Positions 12,101 through 24,015 of a DNA stretch of 64,000 nt are shown piece after piece (position 1 is the stretch's first letter; each line of letters begins with the position of its first letter). Position numbers and translations under genes: made by a program. This DNA is from Ilex aquifolium (lineage: Eukaryota > Streptophyta > Magnoliopsida > Aquifoliales > Aquifoliaceae): positions 20,262,460 to 20,326,459 of the forward strand of contig OX637409.1 of NCBI GenBank assembly GCA_951799425.1, in the 5' to 3' direction. The notes under the pieces were generated by a model. It saw only the letters and a list, made by a program, of their open reading frames with translations, was not told the origin of the DNA and ran no database searches.

Positions 12101-13510
12101 TATTAATAGCCTGTCCGGAAAGACTGAAAAATGTCATCATTTATCACCAACCCTGTAACAGAAATCTAGCATTAGTGTTATAATTTAGTTGTCGGACTTT
12201 GACAGTTTATCCTCACATGGTGGCATGAGCAATGGTGGGGCTTGGGGCTTGGGAAGAGAACCTTTTCATGCTGTTGTTTCTTTTGCTTATGCCAACATGG
12301 TAATGAAGAAGAGAAAGGAGATTTATAGTTTTAGTTGGTTGCTTGTTGGAAAGAGCAATCATCATGTCTGAGGTTGGCTTGAAATTCAAATTTGGTGGCT
12401 AATTTGTATAGCTCAGGTGCAAAAAACTTCAAAGGTTATTATCCCGTGATCTCAAATTCAACTTAAATTTATGAATGGTGTGGCTCGTAACTCGTAAATG
12501 ATTGTAACGCATTTCAAGTTTATATCTTAGTTACTATTTCAAATGATGTGTGAGTGACACAATCCTTTGATCAGAAAAATTCACACTCTTACTCAGTTGG
12601 CCACTTTGCCCACCCTTACCTTTTTCAAATAAAACAGCCGATGGTCAAGGCAAGGATTGATCATTGTAGGTATTGATTCTAATACTATCACTATCACCCT
12701 TTAAGGTCGGTTGGTTCGCTGGTTAAGTTAAGATAGAATTAAAATGTTATATCTAATTCATTTTTATCTAGTCCAATCCAATGGATTAGAAATGAGTTAT
12801 TTCTATCCAATTCATCGTCTAATTAACATATATGAACGTTGTGGGAATCACGGATAAACTCATGTGATATATGCTCCTGTAGACTTATTGTAACTGTAAT
12901 CTGATCATCGTGTGCCTAATGTAGTCCAAGCTCGGTCGGCACCTTCTTAGTACTATCCACTAGGTGGGTTTAAAAACCACTGAATACAAGTTGTTATTTT
13001 TGGTGTTTAAAGTTCACTTGAATGCATAATTCTATTAAAAAAAAAAATTGTCAAACGTGAAAAATGTGAGTCCATGACTTAGTTTTCTCCAATCTCTACC
13101 CCTTGCACTCTTTTTGGTAGGCTGGAAAATGAGTGGATGGGAAAAGGTAAGTGGAAAATGGGAGGGAATGAAATGTTTATCCTTATTTGGTACAGAAGGA
13201 AAAAAAAAAATGGAATGGAAAAGACGGTGGAAAGGTCATCCATCCCACCTGCCAAAAACAATCCGCCCACTTTGGACGGGAAGTGGAGAGAGAAATGGAG
13301 AACTTCAAGGGTGTTGAGTCAATTTACTATTATACCCTTCAAAGCTTGTATATTCATCCATTTGTATCATATAATATGGTTGCCCCTTTTGGTCTAAAAT
13401 TAGCCACGTGTATGCTAGTTGTTCACTTTGTGAGCATTTACTAGACACATCTTTTTTTTCCTCCATAGATCGAATATATGCATGCCACATTTGATGCAAT
13501 AAAAATAGGA
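12101..13510. other. Intergenic, no gene recognised
   Basis: A 60-codon open frame at 12189-12371 is not recognisable and has no other gene evidence. 13090-13320 looks like the end of a further small transposon (GGATGGGAAAAGG-type sequence). Confidence 0.45.
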
Positions 13511-13511
13511 A

Positions 13512-13666
13512 AATATTATATAATTCAAATAAAATTTAAAAATTAAAACTCAAATGCATATCATCTCTTGGATGAGTGTGAGATGAGTGGGCCTCACTCA
13601 TCCAAGAAATGATATGCATTTGGATTGCAATTTTTTGAGTTTCATTTGAGTTTTGTAGTATTACTC
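13512..13666. repeat. Fold-back (palindromic) element
   Basis: Core arms 13554-13578 and 13595-13619 match over 24 of 25 bases (ATGCATATCAT.TCTTGGATG) around a 16 nt loop. Weaker complementarity continues outward to about 13512 and 13666. As RNA it would form one long hairpin. Confidence 0.75.
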
Positions 13667-13799
13667 ATAAAAATAATTTTATATTTTTCAATTTGTGAAG
13701 TGTATTTTTATTTTTTTAAATATATATCTTTGAAATTGATTATGTATGTATGATATCGTATAAATACTTATGTAATTAAAAAAAATATAACAAGATAAT

Positions 13800-15100
13800 T
13801 GATAGGACGTTTTCTGTGATCAAGGGGGACGCGACACATGTCTTCAACATATTGGTCGCGGAGTGTTCTTTGGACAACACGTGTCCTCGACATCTTGTCC
13901 GCGGAGTGTTTTTCGAATGTCCGTGGAGTCCTCGACATCTTGTCCGCGGAATGTTCTTCGAATGTCCCGCGGAGTCCTCGACATGTTGTCCGCGAAGTCC
14001 TCAACATCTTGTCCGCAGAGTCCTCGGCATCTTGTCCGCGGAGTCCTCGACATCTTGTCCGGAGTGTTCTCCGAATGTTCGTGGAGTCCTCGACATCTTG
14101 TCCGTGAAGTGTTCTTTAGATGACACACGTCCTTGGGAATCTTGTCCGCAGAGTATTCTGTGGATGACACGTATCCTCGACATCTTGTCCGTAGAGTGTT
14201 CTCCGAATGACATGCGTCCTCGGCATCTTGTCCCCAGAGTCCTCGACATCTTGTCCGCGAAGTATTCTTTGGATGACACACGTCCTCGGCATCTTGTCCG
14301 CGGAGCACTCTCTACATGACATGTCACCTCGGCGTTAAGTCTTCCATGTCGGCAAAGCATGGATAAGAGTTTTTGACGGTTATCGTGACTTAGAAACAGA
14401 GTGGGTTGTCAATGATCGGTTCTCCCGGTCAGAATGGCAAGAAATGCAGTCCAATAACCAATAGTAAAGATGTACGAAGTATAAAGTTTTGAAATGTTAG
14501 CCCCTTGGAGGAGTGATGGACGAAAGTGCCCTTGCGCATGTGCGGCCATAATTAGGTCACAATAAATGTTCTCCTCGTAAGAATAAGGAGCATTTATTGC
14601 TTGACGAGCTTAGGAAGGCCTGAGCATTAAATGTAGGAGCTTCAGTCACGTAAAGAGGAAGGTTGCTGCTCGAGGACTGGACACCACCTGCTGCCTTCCA
14701 AATGAGCCAATGAGGAGTCTTCCCTTCAGGGGACCTAGTTGTCCGCAATGATTGACTCCATGGAAGTATAAATAACTCTCACAAACCCAAGTGTAAGGTA
14801 CGCACACTCTCACTCAAGCAATAGAATAATGTTTCTTTCCTCTCTCTCACATACCGACTTGATCATCAGAGGGGTCACGCCGAAAAATACTCCGGCGCCA
14901 TTTTAACCTCTCTTTTTGAGTTACAGAGTTCATCTCGATACGCCGAGATCGTTCGGACTGTTGGAAAAGTAATTCATCACCACTTCTAATACCATCTCTC
15001 ACTTCTGTTTGCCACGGGACCATCAACTTCCAAGTAAATATCGAATTCACCAAATGAGAGATTTGTCTATTCATTTATTGTACAAAAATCTCCGCGCACA
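13800..15100 (+). mobile_element. Solo LTR with U3 minisatellite (LTR retrotransposon)
   Basis: 1,301 bp unit starting TGATAGG and ending GCGCACA, flanked by the 5 bp direct repeat ATAAT (13795-13799 and 15101-15105). U3 carries a GC-rich minisatellite (13860-14320). A TATAAATA box lies at about 14767, followed by CT-rich sequence and an R/U5-like segment. No primer-binding site, polypurine tract or gag-pol sequence adjoins it, so the internal region was lost, as expected after LTR-LTR recombination. Gypsy versus Copia cannot be told. Confidence 0.85.
13860..14320. repeat. Minisatellite, ~23 bp unit with a longer ~45 bp variant
   Basis: About a dozen copies of CGACATCTTGTCCGCGGAGT-like units, some extended by a GTGTTCTTTGGATGACACRC-like segment. 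GC-rich in AT-rich surroundings, with open frames on both strands that are a by-product of repetition. It lies in U3 of the solo LTR. Confidence 0.9.
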
Positions 15101-15105
15101 ATAAT

Positions 15106-15885
15106 GCATGTAGGTAAAATACAAGGGTGTTATGGTAAATAAATTAATAATATTTTTCTTTCCTTTCTTTTCCCTTACCAAACATAACAATGGAAAATTC
15201 AATCCTTCTATTTTCATCTCTCCTATTAAACGTTTTATTATTCTCCCAATTCCTGTGAACCAAACGACCCCTTTGGTTACTTATTCTTCCATTCTTCCTT
15301 TTTTTGGAACATAAAATTGATATGTAGATAGGACATTCCACATATCTATTAGAGAGTATTGTCCCTCAGCTATCTGTAGAGAACCTCACCGCACCTACGT
15401 CGGGGCCGAAGTTAAAATCTCACTGCATACTCTAAATATTAAATAGTAGATTTAGTCTCAATAAACTGCTGTAGTTATGGAGATTCAAACCTAAATATTA
15501 AGTGAGAAAGTCTGAGTTCTTATAGCCAACAATTCTTTGGTGGTTACTTATTCTTCCGAGTGATTGAATTATAACACTGCTCACCAATTCCAATTGTTCT
15601 TTTTGCAAGTACACCTCTGTCTGGCCATAGCACATCATGATAACGTTGGAAACTAGAGTGTGTATTTGAAATTGATGAAATGAAAAGTTGGAGATGACCT
15701 GTGACTAATCCAGTCCTGTCCAGCACCCACTCCCATGGGTGGGTGCATCACAATGAACCGATGTGGGTCACTGGGTGTCCAGTCTGTAAGCATTAGTGAA
15801 AGATAATGGAAACATTTGGTCGAGTCAGAGTCCCACGAGGCCCAAATTCAGTTGCACATAGATAGATCTTCAACGACAACGAGAA
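15106..15885. other. Intergenic, no gene seen
   Basis: 15106-15310 seems to continue the host sequence interrupted by the solo LTR. 15530-15880 is unrecognised. Confidence 0.4.
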
Positions 15886-16390
15886 GTTTACGGTGCCCAA
15901 AAAAAAAATTTCGACACTTTCAAATTTTGTGTGGCATTTATGACTTTTAGGGATTATTTACAAATTTTATGAATCATTTATAATTTTTGAAAATTATTTA
16001 CAATTTTTTTTTTGTCCAACAGTGAGGGGTGTCTAGATCAGCTTGCGTGCACCTCGACTAATCCTCTTCTCGGTCCGGTCAAAGGCAAGTCATCTACACC
16101 GGGACTAAGGTATTTATGAGGGATAAATTCTCCACGACCTGCCCCTAAGAGATTGGTAAGATTTGAACTCATGACGTTTGAGTTTACAACTCATCTCTGT
16201 TACCACTTGAACTATTCATTCGAGTTATTTACAACTTTTGCAGTTGCTTGGGATCGATTCTAAATAATCTTAAAAATTATAAATGACCCTCTTACTTACC
16301 GGGACAAAAAAAAAAACTTAAAAACTTGTATCTTAATCCATAAATTTTGATAATACAGTATCGAAATTTTTTTCCAATTCACCAACCTAA
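15886..16390. repeat. Copy of the dispersed TTACAACTTTTG-type repeat, split by a SINE
   Basis: Begins GAGAAGTTTACGGTGCCC and carries the same GATTATTTACAA/AATTATAAATGACC phrases as 11722-12100 on both sides of the inserted SINE. Confidence 0.55.
16004..16224 (-). mobile_element. SINE with target site duplication
   Basis: On the minus strand it starts with a tRNA-like region: box A GTTCAAGTGGTAACAGAG and box B GAGTTCAAATC. It ends in an A tail, seen as a T run at 16004-16013. It is flanked by the 10 bp direct repeat TTATTTACAA (15994-16003 and 16225-16234). Same family as 5451-5645. It is a retroposon, not a tRNA gene: too long and without cloverleaf continuity. Confidence 0.85.
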
Positions 16391-16843
16391 TGTGGTTTCT
16401 TGTCACACTTTAAAAAGTCAATGTAAGAACTAATCACTGGCTGTCTTTGTTGTAAGTGACATTTTATTCTTTTGGTTTTTAACTTTGTCATGCTCATGGA
16501 AAATGTCCCGCGTGAAAATTTAAGGTTTGTGGATGTACCAATGATTTACTTAGGCATCATATGCTATTGACGCTGCTGTTTCCTCTTGTTTTTAATAATA
16601 GAGAATCGATTTGATCTCGTATTTTGTGATTTAAAATATAGGTCTAATCAAGTTTATCGAACTTGAATATGTTTAAATTTGACTCTGTTTTTTATTAGCT
16701 AAGTGTTCTACGACGGTCGTGGTCTTAAAATGGAGGTTCTTCGCCTTTTAAAATTGCGCAAAAGGCATTTTTAGGACTGCTATGATCGCATCATATACAA
16801 AAAACTTTGTAATCAAACCATCGAAAGTTTAAAATTTCTAAAC

Positions 16844-16877
<34 letters not shown>

Positions 16878-17751
16878 TGTAGATGATTTGGAGCTATTTG
16901 AAGATAAATTTGATACACTTCTTGTATAAGGGTTGCTTAACAATAAAACTAAAATTAATTATATACGTGAATCTATTCCAACCAAACTAAGTCTACTAGC
17001 CATACAAGTTAAGATTCAAGCTGTTTAAATTATTTATTAACCTACTCGTGATTACTATACAAATTTTGAATATAACTACTAAAGCTCCATTTTATTTCAA
17101 CTTATACCATGATTATGCTTCTTCTTCTTTTTTTTTTTTTTGGTCCCTTTGAAATAATTACACAAATAACACCTTTTTACACAACCACAATTGGGGAAAT
17201 AAAGGTGAAATATGTGGTCAAGGACATAATTACATGCCTCGACTTTCTTCACCATGATTGTGCCCCTAACTTCTCCACCTTATTTGACTTTAATGCTAAA
17301 TAATCACTTTAATGCTAAATAATCACTTGCGTGACAGTGCCTTTAGACAGTTAACCCAAGAACATAGAAATGAGAAGATGTTTTGAATCATTGCCACTTT
17401 CTTAAAATGATTATTTTTCTTCTTGAATTTGTATGGGAATTCGGAATTTCAAAGTCCCTTTTGATTAAAGGACTTGACTATGGTACCAAAAAAAAAAAAT
17501 TTGATATCGTACCTCCAAAATTTACTACTTCAATCGGTATGTTTGTAACTTTTGTGAATCGTTTTATACTAAACATTTAGGGTTGATCTCAAATTAAACC
17601 CTTAAAGATATCTCGAATCTCAATTTATATTCTTAAAGATTAAAAATCTCAATTTGTACCCTCAAAAATATAAATTTATATCAATGTGCACCTGAAACTA
17701 ATAGCCGTCCAGTTTGTGGTCTAAACTTAGACCCCCTCATGTATGTCACTA
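16391..17751. other. Intergenic, no gene seen
   Basis: (TG)n(AG)n microsatellite at 16843-16876, a T18 tract near 17130, and at 17580-17751 sequence like the end of a Mutator-type element with CCCTCA phrases. Confidence 0.45.
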
Positions 17752-18253
17752 GGGGTTGTTTGGATGGTTGTTTGGGAGGGGTTTGGATTGGTTTGTCCAA
17801 ACCCTTCTAAACCCAAACCTTTCTTTACAAAGATGAGATTCAACATTCAATCCCGTCCATACCCATGTTTGGTATGTCCACGGATATATCACTATTATGA
17901 TAATATATTTGTCTACAAAATGACTATTTTGTCCTTTCATCAATCTAATCCAAACTCATGTTTGTATACGTACAATTTCTTGTATCCTTATGGTTTTCAT
18001 ATTTGATAATTTTTTCTTCCTAACTTATTAAAAAAATGAATGGTGATAAAATATAACTATTATTCATAACCATAATACAGCCCAATAAAACATTAACCCA
18101 ACAAGACAGTATAACATTCTAACATTTACATAAACGGGGATACACACAAAACTTGCCCATTCTCAAATAAAGCATATCGGACGGACATATTCCCGTTACA
18201 CAATATTAAACATCATTATATTATTTACAAACATCTCACATCTATTGATGACA

Positions 18254-18720
18254 TTAATCATCAATGATAACCAAGTCCACAGTATGCCTATATGGAGACG
18301 TGACTGAAGTGAAGCCAGCACTGAAAACTGTTGATATGTTTCCGCCTTTACCATGTGGGCCGAATATTTCCGTGAAGATCTCGTAATTAGGACAAGTCCG
18401 CACACACGCTCGAGATGCGAATGTGTCATCCTACAAAAAATGACAAATTGGATTTATGCACACATATACATAATGATTTGTATACTAATATACATATGTA
18501 AAAACCTAACAAAAATAAACCTCTAAGAAAGACACTCCGGCCAGATTGATTGGGAAAAAAACTCGTTGTTCATTATTCCAATGGAACAACTCCGAAGCCT
18601 CCATATCTTTCATCTTGAAATGACGTCTCTTCAAAAAAATAACTAATTCCATAACTAGGTCAAGAGTTAATCGCGGTGCTTGTCGACGTTCACTTATTAT
18701 CTTTCACTGACGACTCCAGG
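18254..18720 (-). pseudogene. Unrecognised coding remnant inside the PIF-like element
   Basis: Two minus-strand blocks read cleanly: about 18720-18545 (includes LTLDLVMELVIFLKRRHFKM) and about 18430-18254, ending VDLVIIDD then a stop at 18254-18256. A CAG-type boundary between them suggests an intron. I do not recognise the family. Position and strand suggest it was the 3' part of the gene carrying the Cauli_VI block. Confidence 0.4.
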
Positions 18721-19123
18721 CTCCTTCGAGAAATTCACTCGTGTTGGCAATGCGCCTCTCCAACTTAAGGTCCATAAGGCAATCCAACATAACATCTTCC
18801 TCATCTTGTGTTAGCCTCAATCGCCGTATTTCTTTTAACCATGTTCCGATAATAATATCCATTACAAAATGAATGCGCAAGAAATAAGTTAATAACGTAA
18901 CACAAATTTGTACATTAAAATATAGTGACATCAATCCATAAAAGTGAATACATAAATTACAAACATACCATAATTTGATGAGGAAAATTTCAGGAAACAT
19001 GATCATCTTACATGATCGTTCGGTCAAACAAATTTTTCCACAAATGAGGTCAAAATATTGTAAATTATGAAACTCAATATGAACGCTACTACAGCGAACA
19101 TAATTCCATTTTGTGGGACTGGT

Positions 19124-19426
19124 TCAATTTCTAGAGTGTTTTCTTCCAAACATTTCGTGTGGCATGAGAATGCGTTCATGTGGTCCAGTGGGCCATGGTT
19201 CATTCACAGTGTTGTCTTCGTGTGTATGCATTGGATTCTTATTTTGGTCCATCACTACAGCAGAAATGTGTACTGCTAAGGCCTCTTGTGCAGCTTCGTT
19301 TGATGAAAACGATTTTTACAATGCGCCTGAATATCCAGTGACAAGATCGTGGCATTCTTGCCAAGTATCAACAATTTCTACCATTCGGTCATTGAACACA
19401 ACATACCATTTCTTCTTCAAACCCAT
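19124..19426 (-). pseudogene. Cauli_VI (viroplasmin/RNase H1 N-terminal type) domain fragment with stop
   Basis: From an ATG at 19426 the minus strand reads KKKWYVVFNDRMVEIVDTW, then a QECHDLVTGYSGA core. This is the KWYVVxxGRxxGIxxTWxEC pattern of the Cauli_VI domain, found in RNase H1 proteins and in plant mobile elements. A stop (19316-19318) follows directly, but the same frame continues to about 19124 with domain-like sequence, so it is interrupted. Host RNase H1-like or transposon-borne origin cannot be told from this fragment. Confidence 0.6.
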
Positions 19427-19689
19427 TTTCATTCCTGTTATTACAATCATGACTATTGTGATATGTGAATAACACAAGGAATTAGATACATTTTTAAAAC
19501 ACAAAAATTAAATATCCAAAACACAATAAGCATCAAGAAGTACATTATGATGGGAAAATAAGCCTACATATACTTCTACATTGTCTACATACCACTTTCA
19601 CACACAACATAGGAACAACAACGAAAAGGAGAGGACTTAACATCGCTGAGAAGATTCCAGAACAGGCGAGTAAGGATAAGTACTACTTG

Positions 19690-20713
19690 TCCATCACAGA
19701 TGCATTACCCCATAGCACGCCAAGAAACCATGCTGGTCTATCATTTTATGGCAAGCTCATGAAGAGGTCCACCTTAATTGGGTCACTAGAAATCTTGTAA
19801 GTCATCATGTGTCGGTGATCCATCGTTAGACCATCGATTTTTGTCAATTGTGCGTTCAATTGACGTCTTGCCTCTGCAGCATCTTGCTTATAACCAACCC
19901 TCTAAGCAATGTCTAAGAGTTATTTTCCACAGCTCAATTCATAGTCACCAAGTATGTCGGTCATTTTACTTATGCTGCGTGCAATTCCATCAGATGGTTT
20001 CCCAGTTTTCTTCCTCCATTGTTTACGGCTTGTGGGTGTTCACCTTGTCCAACCACACCGTGTTGAGGCGTGTTTTTAGACATTTTAGTGTCTGTCATGT
20101 TTACGTCAGTGTCGGCGGCATCCTCAGTATCATGCACATGAACTCCCGCATCGTCACCCCCAACCATCTCTTCTAAATCTTTAGCATACTTACCCATTGC
20201 ACGGTCTTTGCCAAAAATTATGCTCCAATCATTGTAGTAAGGCCAGCTTTTCTCACGCATTCCTTTTGCATTGCGGTCTTTCTAGAAAACAACAGGCTGT
20301 TAGTGAATGACTTAAGGTGGATAATAGGGGGTGGGAAGTAAGTACCTTGACGTACTCAGCCTAAACGTCGTCCCCTTCAACATCTATCATTTGTTCTGAG
20401 TCGTTCCAACCGAAATTTGATGTGCTAAGCATGGTAAAGAGTATGTTGTAGGTTTTCTTCCAGTTTTTAATCTTCGACTCAATGTGTAGAATGTGTCACG
20501 TAGGTCAGTTCCACTAAGTGCATCTGATAAACCTTTCTCCAAGTGGTGCAAATAGCCTGATCTGAACGCCTCGTTTTGGGATTTCCAGCCCTAATTGCAA
20601 ATGTCTTTAAGCACATTTAAAAGGAAAGATTCTTTGGACGATGTCCACATTCGTCTCGGTCCCTTATCAAACTGGGAACTTCCCTTAAACTGTGAACTCC
20701 CGACACTTGTCAT
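19690..20713 (-). pseudogene. Myb/SANT-like domain protein (L10-interacting MYB type), degenerate
   Basis: The minus-strand reading begins MTSVGSSQFKG at 20713 and shows a Myb/SANT-like core (RRMWTSSKESFLLNVL, then GYLHHLEKGLSDAL). After frame changes comes FGWNDSEQMIDVEGDD, then KSWPYYNDWSIIFGKDRAMG, the FGKDRA signature of this plant family. A stop interrupts the first block after ICN, the frame shifts near 20440 and another stop follows GDDV. Later text (DHRHMMTYKISSDPIKVDLF, about 19820-19760) fits the family C-terminus. Hence a broken gene, probably part of the surrounding element. Confidence 0.7.
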
Positions 20714-22395
20714 GTCACCATTACAAATAGCGTGAATCCACATGTAGGCCTAATGTTAAGTTAACTTTGCCAAAAAAATATTTAATTCAAAAAGCTTTAA
20801 AGACTTTGACATACACGTAAATCATCCACTAATATCATTACTTGCATGGAATAGAACTTAACAAAACAAAAACAGTAGGCGAAAGAAATTCAGTAACAAC
20901 ATGCAACAATCTTTACCGACTAATATCAAGTTACCCTATTACACCTCCAGTCATTGTACATGTCAACCGCTAGTTGCTCACGCCACGCAGTCCAACCATG
21001 AGAAGATTCAACGCTATCGATTATGTCATTATCATTCACATTCTCATCTTCCACCGACTAATATTAAGTTGAAATGAAAACGAAGACCTCACTCACTAAT
21101 CTGCATAAGCTTTACAGTTACAATTCAACATAGACATCCTACTCAAACGTAAATTTCTGCACATTGAAACCCAAAGGCCTAAAAAATCTAGTATATTTAG
21201 CATTAGGGTCTTCATCACCAAGATTCAACAAATTATATCAACATAAGCAACATTTAGTTAATCAAACCTCTGTAAGTAGAAAATCATCACCCAAATCCAA
21301 GTTACTCTAATACAATTCCAGAACTTCCCACTCAACTTAATGTAGAAACAAAAATAAGTAACTTAGAAAAAGACAGAAAATGAAAACAAATAAAATACCA
21401 AAACCCATCAAGTTGACGATTACAGAATTACCAATGCAAATATCCTTTTCAAGAGAAAATAATCACACACGATAGGCATGTCCCTCATACTATGATGAAA
21501 AACCATATTTAATAAAAAAATTCTACCAACCTCCAAATCTCAGATGGCTGGACCAGTACAGTCTTCTCCCTTACAAATGCTCAATATAAATGCCAAACTG
21601 CAAAAAAAAAAATCAGCCGAAATTTCACAAATGGAGAATAAACAAAAGTCGAAGATATTACCAAAAAAAAAACCTAAACCAAACTTCAGACCATTCCAGA
21701 CCACCCCCCAACCCAGCTCTCCGATTTAGTGAAGAAGAGAAGAAAATAAAAGAGCGACAAAGCAAAAAGAATTGGACTTACCTTCGCTAGATGGGCAGAA
21801 AATCGAAGAACAAGAGGGCTTTTTATAGCCCAATCGAAGCTTGATCGAACATGATTGAGTTGGATAGTCAATAATATCTCTGCAACACCATTGCTTTTCT
21901 TCCATCGGTGGCAGAGGAGAGGACAAACTTCTTCCCTTCCCCAGAGATCTCCATGTTGCGCAAATCTCTCTACTAGTTTTCTTCCTCCATTGATTTCTTC
22001 GATTGTTGCCAGGAAGAAGACAAGTGTCCTCCCTTTCCCAGACTCGTCTTTCCCATAGATTTCCCAAGATTTGGGGCCTGTTTGGATTTTTCAGGCAATG
22101 AATTGTTGATAGGGTTTGGGGTTGGGTTATTATTTGGGTAAATATGAGGTTTTATTAGGGAAACAAATGTCTTTTAACCATCATATCCGGGTTAGACTAA
22201 TTTCAAACCCACCTCCCCCTTGGGTTTGGTGAAACCTTTGTTCATGGGATTTAGGGGCCTGTTTGTTGCGGGCCGGAATTTAAATCCCAGGCCTTAAGCC
22301 TGCATCCAAACATGGGTTTAGTCTCTTTATTGGACTATTTTTGTTAAACCCTTCTTTGTATACCCACCCAAACCCTCCATCCAAATAGGCCCTTA

Positions 22396-23332
22396 ATCAT
22401 TTAAACCCCCTCACCTTTGAAATATTACACCTAGACCCCTCATATTTTTCCATGAGGGTAGATAAAGAGGTGTGAATGTAGGTTTATTATGGTGTTAATT
22501 GTGTAGTTAATTGAAGAGACGTTTGTCAACTCAGTGTATTTGTGCCAGAGATATATTGAATACAGTCGCTGTTAGTAAATGTGTTTAATGTACCTTTGAA
22601 CCACTGGCAAATAGATACGTTAGTCGATAACAGGTTATATTTTTTTAGTGTACTTGTCTACCGCTTTGTCTTTATTGAAAAAAAGGTACATTATGTTGAC
22701 ATAGTATTCTAAGATAGTTGCATAGGTGCTTTAATTACTTGATGACATCGTCGTTATTTTTTGTAATTTTAAAGGACATTTGTAATGTCAGTTACTTTGA
22801 CTTTTCAACAAGAACCTAATCCAAAAGTAAATTAACGAGCAATTCTTTTTAGATTTTTATTGGGTCTAGGAACGGACCTCCAATACACTCTAAAAATAAC
22901 AACACCACTCAATTTGAGCTTGTTTTGGCATGATTTTTTTTTTTTTTAGTTGGACCTGGTTTGTCACAATCCCTTTACCTTAATAAATTCGATGGAAACC
23001 GTGTTTTTTTTTTTGGGGGGGGGGGGGGGGTGTTAGCAGTAATTATCCTTTTTTACCCCTTAATCTCTACAAACTAACCAAAGCAGGCCATTAGTCAAAG
23101 TGGGGTCACCTCAAATGACAGAGCTCAGACCAAAAATTACTTCCTGGAGGGACATGGGCCAGATTCCATGGCAAGTCCTTTCCAGAGTTGCTGTCACCGA
23201 GGAATTTATGGCTGGAGCCTCGGGGGCCCAATTTTGTAACCTTTTATTGAAATTGTTCTTTAAGAGGTAAGTTTTTGTTTCAACCAAATTTCATGTCCTC
23301 CACCACCTTCTCTCATCTAAAGCAACTTCTAC

Positions 23333-23336
<4 letters not shown>
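22396..23336. other. Intergenic, no gene seen; G16 tract
   Basis: AT-rich DNA with an uninterrupted T11-G16 run at about 23004-23030. Nothing coding. Confidence 0.5.

Positions 23337-23386
<50 letters not shown>
23337..23386. repeat. (CT)n microsatellite, ~50 bp
   Basis: About 25 uninterrupted CT units, the longest pure dinucleotide run in the window. It directly abuts the MITE at 23387. Confidence 0.95.
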
Positions 23387-23387
<1 letters not shown>

Positions 23388-23773
23388 ATATAGGAGTACA
23401 GATTGCATTTAACAGTTACACCACGTCAGTATTACCACGTGCTATAATCGTCTAATGATAAACAAACAAATGAACAAGTGAATCTCACTTTTTTGAATAT
23501 TTGGTTTTTATTATTTTACATGAAGAGATTGTTATTTGAAATAGTGGGGTTTATTTTATCTATTTGTTTGTTTCTCATTGGGCAGTTACACCACATGACA
23601 ATGCTGACGTAGTTTAACCGTTACACATAATATTTACTCCTAATATAGTTACACCACATAACAATACTGACGTGGTGTAACCGTTACACATAATATTTAC
23701 TCCTAATATAGTTATACCACATGACAATACTGACGTGGTGTAACCGTTACACATAATATTTACTCCTAATATA
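23387..23773. mobile_element. GGAGTAAATATT-type MITE with triplicated end
   Basis: Same family as 37213-37476: shared AACAGTTACACCACGTCAG ends and a common middle (AATAAACAAACAAATG...GTGAATC.CACTTT). Here the right end occurs three times in tandem with a 63 bp period, starting at 23585, 23648 and 23711. The copies differ by a few bases (for example ATGAC/ATAAC and GTAGTTT/GTGGTGT). Confidence 0.75.
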
Positions 23774-24015
23774 GTTAGCTGTGAGCCTATGATAATTATT
23801 TTTAAATGCATTAATATTTAATATGTAGATTCCTTCCTCTTGTTTTCTTTTGGGTGTTTTCACCTTTAATCGGTGTAATTCGTGGCTATATGAATGATTA
23901 CTAATATGTATTATTTTTGAAGTTCTATATGGCACACTGCAATCTTGGCGCATTAAGGTCTATTATATGACATGAAAGTTACCTTTTAATCCTTGGGTTA
24001 TCAATGTTTTAAGAA

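Larger units (their letters stand above)
17752..22392 (-). mobile_element. PIF/Harbinger-like element carrying Myb/SANT-like coding remains
   Basis: Left end GGGGTTGTTTGGATGG and right end, in reverse, GGGCCTATTTGGATGG are similar inverted termini. They are flanked by CTA (17749-17751) and TTA (22393-22395), which would be a 3 bp PIF-type duplication with one change. Inside, on the minus strand, are decayed coding blocks for a Myb/SANT-like protein and a Cauli_VI-type domain. PIF elements typically encode a Myb-like protein plus a DDE transposase, but I see no DDE transposase. It may be a deletion derivative, or two unrelated gene relics lying between similar ends. Confidence 0.5.

Noticed and set aside
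12189-12371. 60-codon ORF MSDFDSLSSHGG...
   Set aside because: No family resemblance, no splice continuation seen, surrounded by repeats; could be a gene fragment but not supportable.
13816-14360. Open frames of 154, 167 and 119 codons on both strands
   Set aside because: They run through the minisatellite of the solo LTR; openness on both strands comes from the repeat unit lacking stops, and there is no start context or family match.
16100-16230. tRNA gene signal (box A and box B)
   Set aside because: Boxes belong to the SINE head; no complete cloverleaf can be drawn and a SINE body and A tail follow.
23585-23773. Regularly spaced repeats that might suggest a CRISPR-like array
   Set aside because: The 63 bp units are contiguous with no unique spacers, and match a transposon end in a eukaryotic genome.
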